Below are positions 21,216-31,073 of a stretch of DNA of 64,000 nt, piece by piece (positions within the stretch are counted from its first letter, which is position 1; every line of letters begins with the position of its first letter). Under the pieces are notes generated by a model, which worked only from the letters and a program-made list of their open reading frames with translations, searched no databases and was not told where the DNA came from. The DNA is taken from the NCBI RefSeq assembly GCF_900660655.1, contig NZ_LR215035.1:558001-622000 (forward strand), read 5' to 3'. The position numbers and the translations under genes were made by a program. Source of the DNA: Mycoplasmopsis anatis. Its GTDB lineage: Bacteria; Bacillota_I; Bacilli_A; Mycoplasmatales; Metamycoplasmataceae.

Positions 21216-21660
21216 ATACCAATATTTACTAATATTTTATGACTTATACTTCAATGGTTTTTTTAATAATTTATTGATTTTATCGATATATTTAATTATT
21301 TTAGTTAATTATTATTATCTTTACACTATACTAGTTCATAAGTATATATAAAAAAATATTTAATTGTAAGTGCTACTATTAAAGTGGACGTAGCAAAAAT
21401 ATGAATTCTTATATATGAAAGTTTATAGCTTCTATTGTTTATAGAGCGATAAGCAGATAAAATTTTGATTTTAAAATAAAAAAAGAACATTTAAAAATAA
21501 AATATTAAATTTATGAGTAAATAATAATGGAACAATAAATCAGAAATATATGTATGACTTTTATTAATTTGCAAAAATTGGAATTTAAACAAATTTCTTA
21601 CTTACTTAACTACTATTACAACAATTAAATAATAAAATAATCAATTAAAAATTATTAAAA
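21216..21660. other. Gene-free AT-rich stretch
   Basis: No frame of useful length on either strand and no convincing RNA or repeat. It separates the minus-strand lipoprotein locus from the plus-strand rpsP operon. Confidence 0.5.
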
Positions 21661-21674
21661 ATTTATTTTTATAT

Positions 21675-21720
21675 TATAATATATTCAACTAATTTACATG
21701 TAAAGCAAAAGTGCTTTACA
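21675..21720 (+). promoter_or_regulatory. rpsP operon promoter and 5' hairpin
   Basis: A perfect TATAAT at 21675-21680 is followed by a perfect 9-bp stem TGTAAAGCA / TGCTTTACA (21699-21720) with a 4-nt loop, then AAGGAGG 6 nt later. The hairpin lies just upstream of the ribosome-binding site near the expected mRNA 5' end, so it could stabilise the message or control translation. Confidence 0.6.
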
Positions 21721-21735
21721 GCATAAGGAGGAAAG

Positions 21736-21990
21736 ATGGTTAAAATTAGACTAAAACGTATGGGAAGCAAATTTAATGCTTTTTATAAAGTTGTTGCTGC
21801 TGACTCTAGAGCTCCACGTGATGGAAAATTCATCGAAGCTTTAGGACACTACAACCCACATACAAAAGAATTAGTTTTAAATGAAGAAGCTACATCAAAA
21901 TGATTAGCAAATGGTGCTCAACCAACTGTTACAGTTTCAAACTTATTTAGAGCTAAGAAACTTACTGAAAAATTAATGCCTGGTAAATAA
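21736..21990 (+). CDS. rpsP: 30S ribosomal protein S16
   Basis: 84 aa, standard length, beginning [18 protein letters not shown] with the S16 signature [23 protein letters not shown] (here given as [14 protein letters not shown]). Binds 16S rRNA early in 30S assembly. Strong AAGGAGG ribosome site. First gene of rpsP-trmD-rplS; its TAA shares one base with the trmD ATG. One TGA-Trp. Confidence 0.97.
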
Positions 21991-22676
21991 TGAAAATTAA
22001 TTTTTTGACTTTATTTCCAAATTATTTTACTCCATTCACTGATGAGAGTATTATTAATAAAGCGATTCAAAAAGGATTAATTAATATTAATATAGTTGAT
22101 TTTAGGGATTTTAGTCGTAATAAACATCATAAAGTCGATGATGAAATTTATGGCGGAGGGCATGGTTTACTTTTACAAATTGAACCTATAGATTTAGCTC
22201 TAAGATCGTTAGAAAACAATGGTGGATACAAAATTCTTGTTTCTCCACAAGGAAAAAAGTTTACCCAAGAAATGGCAAATAATCTTGCTAAAGAAGAACA
22301 AATAACCTTTATTTCAGGAAGATATGAAGGTTTTGATGAAAGAGTTGTTAGTCTGGTTGATGAGGAAATATCAATTGGAGATTATGTCTTGACCGGTGGT
22401 GAATTACCTTCGATGGTTATGGCTGATTCAATCATTAGGTTAGTACCCGGAGTTATTCGAGAAGAATCTCACATTTATGACTCATTTCAAAATGATGGTC
22501 TACTAGATTATCCACAATACACCCGGCCAAGAGTTTACAATGGAATGGAAGTTCCAGAAGTACTTTTGAATGGAAATCATAAAGAAATTCAAGATTGAAA
22601 AGAAAAAGCAAGATATGAAAAAACATTAAAAAATCGCCCTGATATCATAGAAAGGATGAAAAATCATGCAAAATAG
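21990..22676 (+). CDS. trmD: tRNA (guanine-37-N1)-methyltransferase
   Basis: 228 aa SPOUT methylase. [14 protein letters not shown], the trefoil-knot strand [13 protein letters not shown] and [17 protein letters not shown] are all conserved, as is the tail [13 protein letters not shown]. It makes m1G37 next to the anticodon to prevent +1 frameshifting. Translationally coupled to rpsP by a one-base stop/start overlap, and to rplS by an 11-nt overlap. Two internal TGA-Trp or fewer near the C-terminus. Confidence 0.97.
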
Positions 22677-23016
22677 ATTATTACAGTTAGTTGAAGAACC
22701 ACAATTACGTACTGACTTACCACAATTTCAAACTGGTGATAATGTTAAAGTTCATGTTCGTATTCGTGAAGGAGAAAAAATTCGTATTCAAATTTTCGAA
22801 GGTTTAGTTATTTCTAAGAAGGAATCAGGAACAAGAGAAACATTTACAGTTAGAAAAATTTCTTACGGAATCGGTGTTGAAAGAACTTTTCCACTACATT
22901 CACCACTTATTGCCGCTATTGAAGTAGTTCGGTCAAATAAAACAAGAAGACAAAAACTTTACTACATGAGAAATCGTAGCGGAAAAAGTGCACGTCTTAA
23001 AGAAATTAACAGATAA
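22666..23016 (+). CDS. rplS: 50S ribosomal protein L19
   Basis: 116 aa. The family motifs [18 protein letters not shown], the loop [20 protein letters not shown] and [13 protein letters not shown] are intact. L19 sits at the 30S-50S interface. ATG overlaps the end of trmD and is preceded by AAAGGATG within trmD. Confidence 0.97.
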   Translation: MQNRLLQLVEEPQLRTDLPQFQTGDNVKVHVRIREGEKIRIQIFEGLVISKKESGTRETFTVRKISYGIGVERTFPLHSPLIAAIEVVRSNKTRRQKLYYMRNRSGKSARLKEINR

Positions 23017-23031
23017 TATTTTTTCTTTATT

Positions 23032-23060
23032 AAATAGCATTGACTTGCTATTTTTATTTT
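23032..23060 (+). terminator. Terminator of the rpsP-trmD-rplS operon
   Basis: Perfect 8-bp stem AAATAGCA / TGCTATTT, 6-nt loop, then a T-rich tail, 15 nt after rplS. Confidence 0.85.
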
Positions 23061-23125
23061 TAAAAATTAAAAATTAAAAATAATGGTATAAATGTGGTAA
23101 TTTAATATTTTATTAAAAATTAGTA

Positions 23126-23131
23126 TATAAT
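23126..23131 (+). promoter_or_regulatory. -10 box for the tail-anchored coiled-coil protein gene
   Basis: Perfect TATAAT 27 nt before the ATG, followed by AAGGAG (about 23149-23154). A clear -35 is not visible, which is common in mollicutes. Confidence 0.6.
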
Positions 23132-23157
23132 TAAAACACATAGAAATAAGGAGAATT

Positions 23158-24486
23158 ATGAAACGTTTACAATGTTTATATAGACCAGAGCAAAATCAAG
23201 AATATCCTTGAATGCTAAAACACCCAAAAGTTAATGCAGCACTAGCTTTATTTAAAACTCGTCAAGAAGCTACTGAATGATACTTCTCACTTAAAGAAGA
23301 ATGTGTTTACTGATTCCAAAATGATCGTGGAATTTGAGCTGGACAAATTATTTCAGGAATTGAATCTGATGGAGTATTTGAACACGAAATTGTTGTAGAT
23401 AACTTTGATGGTGGTTCAACAATGGAAAGTGTTGGAAAAGAAAATCACATTAGTCTTTCAACATGAAGAAGAAATGAAAAAGATGCTGAACAACGTTTAA
23501 GAAACATTACTGACTTCAAATTAATTAGTGACCCAAAAACATACTTCCCAGCAGAAGATATTAAAAGACCAGCACGTAAAAGCAGAAAAGATGTAGAAAT
23601 TGAAGAATTAAGAAAAAGAATTGAACTTTTATTAATTCAACTAGCAAATTCTTCTAAAGATTACTCAAAAGAAATTGAATCATTAAAAGAAGAGTTAAAC
23701 AACTCATCTTTTGATAAAACTGAATTGCTTGAACGTATTATTGAATTACAAAAACGTGCCGATGAAGAAGAAAAAGCAAAACAAGTTGTTGTTGAAGAAA
23801 AAGTTGTTGAAAAAGAAAAATCATATTTAACAACATTTATTTGTGCTTGTGAATTATCAATTGAAGACAGAATGAAAGTTTTAGTAATCTATAAAGATAA
23901 ATTAAACAAGATTAGACAAAACTTACAAAACAAAGTTGGATCAACTGCTGATGTTAACGAAATCAAAAATAACATCGAAAAAGTAAATCAAATTTACTCA
24001 AAATTACTTAAAGAAGATAAGAACTTAACTGAAAATCAAAGAACAGTAGTGTCACTTCTATTAGAACAAGTAAAAAATTCAGCTATTGAATTAGTAAAAT
24101 CATTCGAAATTAACGCAGATGCTAAAGATACTCCAGCATCAGCAACATACTATTATGACGATGAATTAGGATTTAATAATAAGGTTGCTCACGGAACATC
24201 TTATGTGTTATTCAACATGCACCATGTTGCGTTCACAACAAAAGATAAATATACTTACTCAGTACCTGCTTTAACAAAAATTTCTAGAAACAATGTTGCA
24301 ATCGAGTTGTTAAAAGAAACAGTTAAAGAAATTGTTACTGAAAAAGTTCCAACAAGTTCAGTCTCACACGATAATTGTGAAAAACCTTCTAAATTATTAA
24401 GATTATTTGCTGTATTATCATCAGTTTTACTTTTTATTCTAATATTCGTATTAATTTTCTTGGTTATTTACTATGTCCAAATGTAA
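23158..24486 (+). CDS. Tail-anchored coiled-coil protein with an N-terminal globular domain, 442 aa
   Basis: Residues 1-130 form a Trp-rich globular domain. Its start (NAALALFKTRQEATEWYFSL ... WFQNDRGIWAG) is loosely like DUF2188-type modules, but that is only a visual resemblance. A charged coiled coil follows (about 135-225), then a helical region, and finally a single C-terminal membrane segment (about 418-440) with no signal peptide, so the bulk should be cytoplasmic. Codon use is richer in CGT and GGA than the neighbouring hypothetical genes, similar to ribosomal protein genes, suggesting strong expression. Good AAGGAG site. Many TGA-Trp. Possible roles are cytoskeleton or membrane scaffold; not identified. 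Confidence 0.75.
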
Positions 24487-24496
24487 TTATTAAGAA

Positions 24497-24530
24497 ATCA
24501 AGGTACTGTACAGCCTTGGTTTTTTATTTT
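24497..24530 (+). terminator. Terminator
   Basis: AATCAAGG / CCTTGGTT stem (one G-U) with a 10-nt loop and a T6ATTTT tail, 10 nt after the preceding stop codon. Confidence 0.8.
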
Positions 24531-24582
24531 CCTTTTTTATTTTGTTTTGCTTTTTTACTACATTTTAATGTGAAAGGAGAAA

Positions 24583-26943
24583 ATGAAATTCAAAATACAA
24601 AAGAAAAATTTAGTATTGCTAATATTAGGATTAGCAATACTAGGTGGAACAATTGGAATAACTACACAAGCAATTATTGCCAAGCAAACAAAAGTTTTAC
24701 AAATTGATTATATGAAACGTTATTATGATGAAGAAAAAATTAATAAACATTTAATAAAAAATAATAACGTATTAAATAATCAAATACAAGAATTGAATAA
24801 ACAAAAAAATGAAATCGAAAACAAACTAAATACTGTAAATATTGAATTAAGAAATAGTGAATTACTATTACAAGAAACTGAAAAAATTAAAAATGAATAT
24901 ATTTTAGCTAATAATGAACTTTCGAAAGAGAAATTACAAGCAACAAACACTATAAACACGTTAAATTCAAACTTAAGAGATAAAGAAATTTTACTGAACA
25001 AAGCAATCTCAAACATAGAATTAACCGAGAATCAAAAACAGTCTTTATTGAATCAAATATCAATTTTTAAGGATAAAACTCTTAAATATATAAACAACTT
25101 AATAATTTCTATAAACTCAAGTAAAAGCCATTTCGAGCACTTGTCAAATATAAACTCTGAAAGAGGTGATTTATATCATGAAATTATCTCATTACATGAA
25201 CAATTATTAGAATTTACTAATTCTTATTTAGAAAAAATAAACTCAACTGAAGTTAATTTTGAAAATTCTAAAATATTAAATGATTTAATGAGTTCTTTTT
25301 ATTATGATCTAGAATCAAACATTTCTATTATTAATAAGAAAAAAGAAATATCGCTAACTGAATTGGTGAAAATAATTCAGGAACAAAAAGATTTAATTAA
25401 CAATTACAGAACAAATGTAGAAGACTTAAATAGAATTATCGAAAATAGTAATAAAGAAATTGAAAAATTAAATAATCTTAGTGAACTTCAAAATAAGAAA
25501 ATTCAAGAACTACAAAATTCAATAAATGACAAAAATACTTCTCTAGAAGAAAAGGTGAAAATTATAGATAATCTACGTGTGGCTGAATCACTTAGCTTAA
25601 ATGAAACTATAAATAATTACAAATTACTTCAAGAATATATTGTTCAATACAAAATAAACAATACAAGTTCAGAAATTGAAGAAAAAATAAATGAATTAAT
25701 AAACTATTATTCAAGTTCACTTAATGAATTTATAGAGCGTTATCAAAATAGTGAATCTAAGATTGTAGGATTTGAAAATAACAAATCTGTTCGTGTGTTA
25801 GATGATTTTAGTTTAGCAAATAATTTAAACACAGAGATAAATCTAAAACTTAGCAAAAACATGGTAGATGTATTAACTCAGTATTATTTATTAAATAATC
25901 ATAATAATGAAAAATTTTTAACCATAAGCAAAGAGAATAATAAATTAAGTATTGAAAATACTCGTCTTGAATCAAACATAGATGATTTAACAGTAGAAAA
26001 CGAAAGAAATCTTAATATCATTAGCTCATTAACTAATGATAAAAACATATTAGTTTCAAGGGTTAAAGAAATTGAGGGTGAGCTGAATTATTCAAATACT
26101 CAAAACCAAAATTTAAGAGGTGAATTAGAAAATATAAAACTAAAAATAGCAAAAAAGGATCAAGAAATTAATAACTTAAGAAATATAATTAGTGAAAATA
26201 ATGAAAAAATCAACCAACTAATCAACGAAAGAAATACTTTAAGAGAAGAACTTAATCAAGCTAATTCAAAACTGATTGAAGAGCTAAAAAATAAGCAATA
26301 TTTAGAATCTAAAATAGCTGTATTAAATTCAACAATAAACACATTAAAAGCCGAATTAACTCAAAAAGATGCCCAAATTCTTGAATTAAATGAAAAATAT
26401 AAAAATAATTTAAACTTATTACTTTTAGCAAACAATGAAAATGCTAAACTTAAAATTAATAATGAAGAATTAAATGCAAAAATAAATGAATTAAACGACA
26501 AAATAAATGATTTTAATAATCAAAATAATGAATTTAATAACCAACTTGAATTATTAAAAAGACAAAATGATGATTTATTAAAACAAAATGAAATATTAGC
26601 TAATGAGCTTGCTAAGGCAGAAATTAAAATTAGAGAATTAATTGTTAATGAAGCTAAATTTAAAGCTACTATTAATGCATATAAAACCGATATTGAATTT
26701 TTAAATGAAAAAATCAATAAGATCATAATTTCTATAAAAGAACTATTAACTCAAATAAAAAGTATGACGGAATTTATGAGTAACTTTTCAATTAAAACCA
26801 CTACATATTGAACAGGATATTATTCAAGAACAGAACACACCGAAATAAATAACTCACATGTTAATGAACTGGTAGATAAAATTAAAAACGCTAAGAAAGA
26901 TCTAGACAATCTAATTGACTCATTCTTGATTAATATAGATTAA
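24583..26943 (+). CDS. Membrane-anchored long coiled-coil protein, 786 aa
   Basis: Begins MKFKIQKKNLVLLILGLAIL, a basic start plus one membrane segment without lipobox Cys. It is followed by about 700 residues of Asn/Glu/Lys/Leu heptad-rich coiled coil. The only interruption of the heptads is a more globular stretch around residues 160-240 and again at 370-440. Weak 4-7-residue internal repetition (NELNxKIxELN) is visible near the C-terminus. The final 40 residues follow a TGA-Trp and contain WTGYYSRTEH. Topology predicts an extracellular rod. Shine-Dalgarno AAAGGAG. Family not recognised; it may be a structural or adhesion protein. Confidence 0.75.
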
Positions 26944-26960
26944 TATTAATTCATTTCATA

Positions 26961-26966
26961 TATAAT
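26961..26966 (+). promoter_or_regulatory. -10 box for the DUF2779 gene
   Basis: TATAAT lies 21 nt before the ATG at 26988, with AAAGGGGGAT between. An in-frame ATG at 26982 is too close to the Shine-Dalgarno to be the likely start. Confidence 0.55.
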
Positions 26967-26987
26967 TCAAACTAAAGGGGGATGATC

Positions 26988-29408
26988 ATGAATAAAGAAA
27001 TTATAAAAATAGGATTTAATCACTTTAGACTTTATAATAGCGGATTAAAAAACCTTTCATGGTTTAATAATTTTGAGGAAAAATCAATTGAATTATATAA
27101 AGAAATATGAGATAAAGGTGCTGATTCAGAAGATTTACTAAATTTTATTACTAGTGATGAAGAAGGTGATGAAGATTATAGTAATGAACTTCATGAAAAT
27201 CTAAATTTTGATGATGACGACACTGATCAAATTGAAATTAAAATTGAGAACAAAAATTTTGAGAAATATGTTAATGAAGCTCTTGAATTCTACTTAACAA
27301 AAAATAATGTAACTGATAAAAATCAAATAGGTTTTGTATCGTCAAAATTACCAATAAAAGATAAAATAAAACAAACTATAGATTTTTTAAATGACCCTAA
27401 AATAAAAGTTATTTCAAAACCGGTATTAGGATATGTTGAAGATAAAATAAATAAAGAATTCTTGATTAATAGTTCAGTTTTTGCTTATGATAAAGATCAA
27501 AAGAAAATTATTTATTTAAAATATTCATCGTGTCCTACTCAAGAGTATTATCTTAAGGGTATATTCGACTATTCCATATACAAGAAATTAAACATCGATG
27601 TTGAAGAATTTTCAATAATTTGCATTGACGGAATTAAAGGCGGGAATCGTTTTATTATAAAAAATAAAATTAATTTCATTGAAACAAGAGGAGTATGACA
27701 AGGCAAAAATAAACCAAGCTTAAATAATGGTGATTTAAATAAATTCAATATAAAAATAAATGGTTTATTATATGAAAAAGCTTCTCTTTTTGGTGCAAAT
27801 TTTGACTTACCTTTATCTTACTGAGTTAAGAGAAATTTATTTCCTAATGTGTCTGTATTAAAAATTAATGGAGATTTAGAGTCTGGATACAGTATCAAAT
27901 ATGAAAACATAATAAATAATGCAACTAACATTATTGATGAACCCTTTAACACTATTGTTAATAATATTATCGAAAGTAGTAAATATGTAGGTGATTATAA
28001 GTTAATTGCAAATTATTTAACCAATGAGTTGTTAAATATCAGCTTAGATGAATTGAAAAATAAAATAGAAACTGAGCGACTTGAAAACTTAAATTTTTAT
28101 AACAAAATTAATACATTAAAATGATTAAAGAAAGAGGAAATAAACTCATTATGTTTAATATTGATGGGAAAGTTACACCATCAAAACGGTTTTAAATTAT
28201 ATGGTATAAAAAACAAATTCAACCTATTTGCAGTTAAAAAAATTGATGATAGATTTGCAAAATTACCATACATAGTATGTACAGAAGCATTAAATATCAT
28301 TAAAAAAATTCATATAAAAGACAGCGTTACTGTTTGATATGATTATGAAGGTTTTAGCTCAGTTTTCCCAATAATTAATGGTATGGGACCAAATAGACAA
28401 ATTATTAATCAAGTTTCAATTATCAAAACATCTAATGGTAAAAAAATTTGAAACACAAATTTAGTTATTGACACTAAAAAAATCAAACTAATTGATTTAA
28501 TTGAATTAATAGAAAATATATATGATATCAACGCATCTGCTTATGTTGTATTTAATAAAACTTATGAAAATTATAGAAATTCAGAAATTTCAGATTTGGT
28601 TTATCAAGCTATAAAAAAGGTTGAAAAGTATGAGCAGTTATGTGAAAGCGAAGATCCAAGAAGACATGAATTTTATGAAGTAAATAACCTAAAGGATGAT
28701 ATTGAATTTGTTGAAGAATTTATCAAAAAAGGTTATGTCGATGAACAAAACAATCCAGACCATTATAAATTTGATAAATTGATACAACACATAAATAACA
28801 ATACAGTGGATCTAGCGGATGCATTTAAATATTATTCTTTACAAAATGAAGCGATACAAAAAACAAAATACTACAAATTTACAGTTAAAGATAAACTTAT
28901 TCATAAAGATAAACTTAGTAAATCTTATAACTTTGAAGATATGAAAGAAAAAATATGACTTCTAGGAAAAGACGAAGATAAAACAACAGATTTTGAACCT
29001 TGTTATGCAAAATTGGCCTTTACTTTTTTAAATGACCTTAAAAATAAATATTCAATAAAGAAAATTGAAAATTTTATAACTTCAAACGACTTAAAACTAA
29101 AAACTAGAATAAAACCGTACAAGAATTTAGAAATAAAAAATGGTACGATGGCTATGGCTGAAGCAATAAAAAGACATGCAGGTATAACTGGTGAGTTCTC
29201 ATGAGAAAAAATAACAGAAAGCTTAAAAGAGTATTGTGAGAATGATGTGATTGCGATGATAATGGTTTATGAATTTATAATGGAAATATTTAGAAAAATA
29301 ACAAATAACATTGATGACTTTGAGTATAAACTTAATATTAATGATGTTAAAAAGGATTCTAAATATGTGATTGATGATAATTTAAACATTGATTTTTTAG
29401 TCAATTAA
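26988..29408 (+). CDS. DUF2779 / UU173-family predicted nuclease
   Basis: 806 aa. The C-terminal half has the DUF2779 pattern, an RNase H-like (DEDD-type) exonuclease fold: WYDYEGFSSVFPII (D-x-E) at about 450, then MAMAEAIKRHAGITGE and YCENDVIAMIMVYEFI (Y-x3-D) near 720-770. The N-terminal half corresponds to the Cas4-like PD-(D/E)xK part seen in this family. Here the expected E-x-K strand reads IIYLKYSSCPTQ, so the acidic residue appears lost and that half may be inactive. An acidic segment (about 62-90) lies near the start. Known in Ureaplasma and mycoplasmas as UU173; cellular role unknown. Predicted activities are from motifs only. Confidence 0.8.
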
Positions 29409-29422
29409 TATTCATTTTTATG

Positions 29423-29452
29423 CAATAGGAACCTTTTTCCTATTGTTTTTTT
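29423..29452 (+). terminator. Terminator of the DUF2779 gene
   Basis: Perfect 9-bp stem CAATAGGAA / TTCCTATTG, 5-nt loop, T7 tail. Confidence 0.85.
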
Positions 29453-29499
29453 ACTTCCTATTTTTTAGAATTTGTATATTCCAATGTTAGCCAATAGAT

Positions 29500-29545
29500 A
29501 AAAAGCGAGAATATGAATTATTTTTATAATGAAAACGCTTTTTTT
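29500..29545 (+). terminator. Possible second terminator before the IS30 element
   Basis: AAAAAGCG / CGCTTTTT, 8-bp stem with a 28-nt loop and further T residues. The long loop makes it weaker than the previous one. Confidence 0.4.
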
Positions 29546-29582
29546 ACTATTTTACATTCAGTTAAAATCATTCGTAAAATAG

Positions 29583-29617
29583 AAAAGTCATGCGACCATT
29601 ATCGCATGACTGTTTTT
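29583..29617 (+). terminator. Hairpin terminator at the left IS end
   Basis: GTCATGCGA / TCGCATGAC, a perfect 9-bp stem with a 6-nt loop, preceded by AAAA and followed by TGTTTTTATT. One arm is part of the terminal inverted repeat. It should stop transcription entering the element from the left. Confidence 0.7.
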
Positions 29618-29623
29618 ATTTAT

Positions 29624-29672
29624 TGGGTCTTTTAGTAAAATAATATTGCTCCAAAAAATACGAAAGGACCCA
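29624..29672 (+). promoter_or_regulatory. Stem sequestering the transposase ribosome-binding site
   Basis: TGGGTCTTTT (29624-29633) can pair with AAAGGACCCA (29663-29672) over 10 bp with one G-U. The right arm contains the AAAGGA Shine-Dalgarno of the transposase. RNA that reads in from outside would form the stem and block translation, whereas a transcript starting inside the loop would not. Confidence 0.6.
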
Positions 29673-29674
29673 GT

Positions 29675-30856
29675 ATGATTATAGCAAATATTAAAAATTC
29701 TCTTGAAAAAGTTGTGTGTATAAAAACTAAACGAAAACATCTTCCTAACAATCATTATTTGATAAAGAATTCTGATGAAGAAATTAGGTTATTACATTCG
29801 AAAGTCTTAAAAACAAGACTATTGAAAGAGAATCAAATGAGTATTCTTCATTTTAATGAATGTTTAAGGTTAATAGGGCAAAATAAAACCATTTCTCAAG
29901 TTTCAAACATTGTAAGATTTCAACCAAAAACTATTAAAAAACTATTAAAAATTTCTGCAACAAATCAAGGTGATTTTGTTAAGAAATTTAAGAAAGTTTG
30001 TCGCAATTGCGACAATTATATTAACTATGTTAACTATATAGATTTTAATTTGTTAGCTGAACATTTGATATTTTATAGGTCAAGAAGAACTAGACTTCAC
30101 TCAAAAACTATTCAAAACAAATGAAAAGATTTTATTAGATTTTGAAATGAAGAAGTTGACTATTTTAGAAAAAATCGATTTAGTAAGGATTTTACAAAAA
30201 GAGCCATAAAAGTTTCTGCTAAAGCACTTGTTAATAAATTTAAAAAACATTACCCTAATAGTCCTTGTCCTACGACAAGCACTGTATATAAGTGCTTAAA
30301 GTCAAATGAGTTTTCATTATCTATAGATATTTTACAATTTCTTTCGGTAGGAAAATACCGAAAGAGAACTGTTAAAACTCAAAAAAGTTCTCTTAAAAAT
30401 GCAATTCCAATTCATCAAAGACCTGAGGAAGCTAACAATAGAACTATGGAAGGTCATTATGAACTTGATACAGTTATTGGTAAACGTGAGGACAAGTATT
30501 GTTTAGTTACTGTTTTAGATAGAAAATCTAGAAGACTCTATTCAGTTAGGTCACTAAAAACTTCATTAGCAGTTAAAAAATCATTGATTAAAATTATTGA
30601 AAATAACGCATTAAAAATCAAAACTTTAACAATTGACAACGGCTCCGAGAACGTGTTGTTGCACGAAGTTATTAATCAAAACAATTTATACAAATGTGAC
30701 GCGTACTGCTCATATCAAAAAGGTTCTATCGAGAACATTCATAGACATATCAGAAGATATATTGCTAAAGGTATTTCAATGGACAAATTTTCTGATGAAC
30801 AAATTCAAATAATGATCAATAGAATTAACAAATATTTATTACTTATCTCAAAATAA
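29675..30856 (+). CDS. IS30-family transposase
   Basis: 393 aa. An N-terminal helix-turn-helix region (MSILHFNECLRLIGQNKTISQVSNI, given from residue 50, key part RLIGQNKTISQVSNI) precedes the DDE domain: GHYELDTVIGKR (Asp), LTIDNGSENV (Asp) and QKGSIENIHRHIRR (Glu), all intact. The C-terminus after the Glu is short (INRINKYLLLISK), lacking the tail seen in the other copy, so slight truncation is possible. Several TGA-Trp. The gene is open and the ends of the element match, so it may still move. Its translation is probably damped by the leader stem. Confidence 0.9.
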
Positions 30857-30874
30857 TATTGAAAAAAATTTTAA

Positions 30875-30960
30875 AATCGGTCATGACCGATTCTTTTGGT
30901 GTGCTTTTTTATATAAAAAAGCAATATAATTATAAATATTGAAGCACTATTGTACTTCAA
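30875..30960 (+). terminator. Cluster of three inverted repeats after the transposase
   Basis: A perfect 18-bp palindrome AATCGGTCATGACCGATT (30875-30892) followed by CTTTT, then a perfect 20-bp palindrome of the form GCT6AT/ATA6GC (30903-30922), then TTGAAG / CTTCAA with a 10-nt loop (30939-30960). The first is probably the transposase terminator; the others may insulate the right end. Confidence 0.6.
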
Positions 30961-31028
30961 GCTCTTTAAATAAAAATAATGGTCGCATGACTTTTCCACT
31001 TTATAAGTTAAAATCATTGATAATCTTG

Positions 31029-31034
31029 TATAAT
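31029..31034 (+). promoter_or_regulatory. -10 box for the giant SGNH protein gene
   Basis: TATAAT 40 nt before the ATG, 33 bp outside the IS right end. The expected -35 position coincides with the 13-bp direct repeat next to the IS, so insertion could have altered this promoter. Confidence 0.5.
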
Positions 31035-31073
31035 TTCACATATATTAATATTACATATTGATAAGGAGTTGAT

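Larger units (their letters stand above)
29582..30996 (+). mobile_element. IS30-family insertion sequence, apparently intact
   Basis: Perfect 21-bp terminal inverted repeats at 29582-29602 and 30976-30996 (core AGTCATGCGACCATT) enclose one full transposase gene; total length 1415 bp. A 13-bp direct repeat AGTTAAAATCATT lies 9 bp outside each end (29560-29572 and 31006-31018). Some mycoplasma IS30 elements make target duplications of about 20 bp or more, so these may be parts of a diverged duplication. Hairpins at both ends are described separately. Confidence 0.9.
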
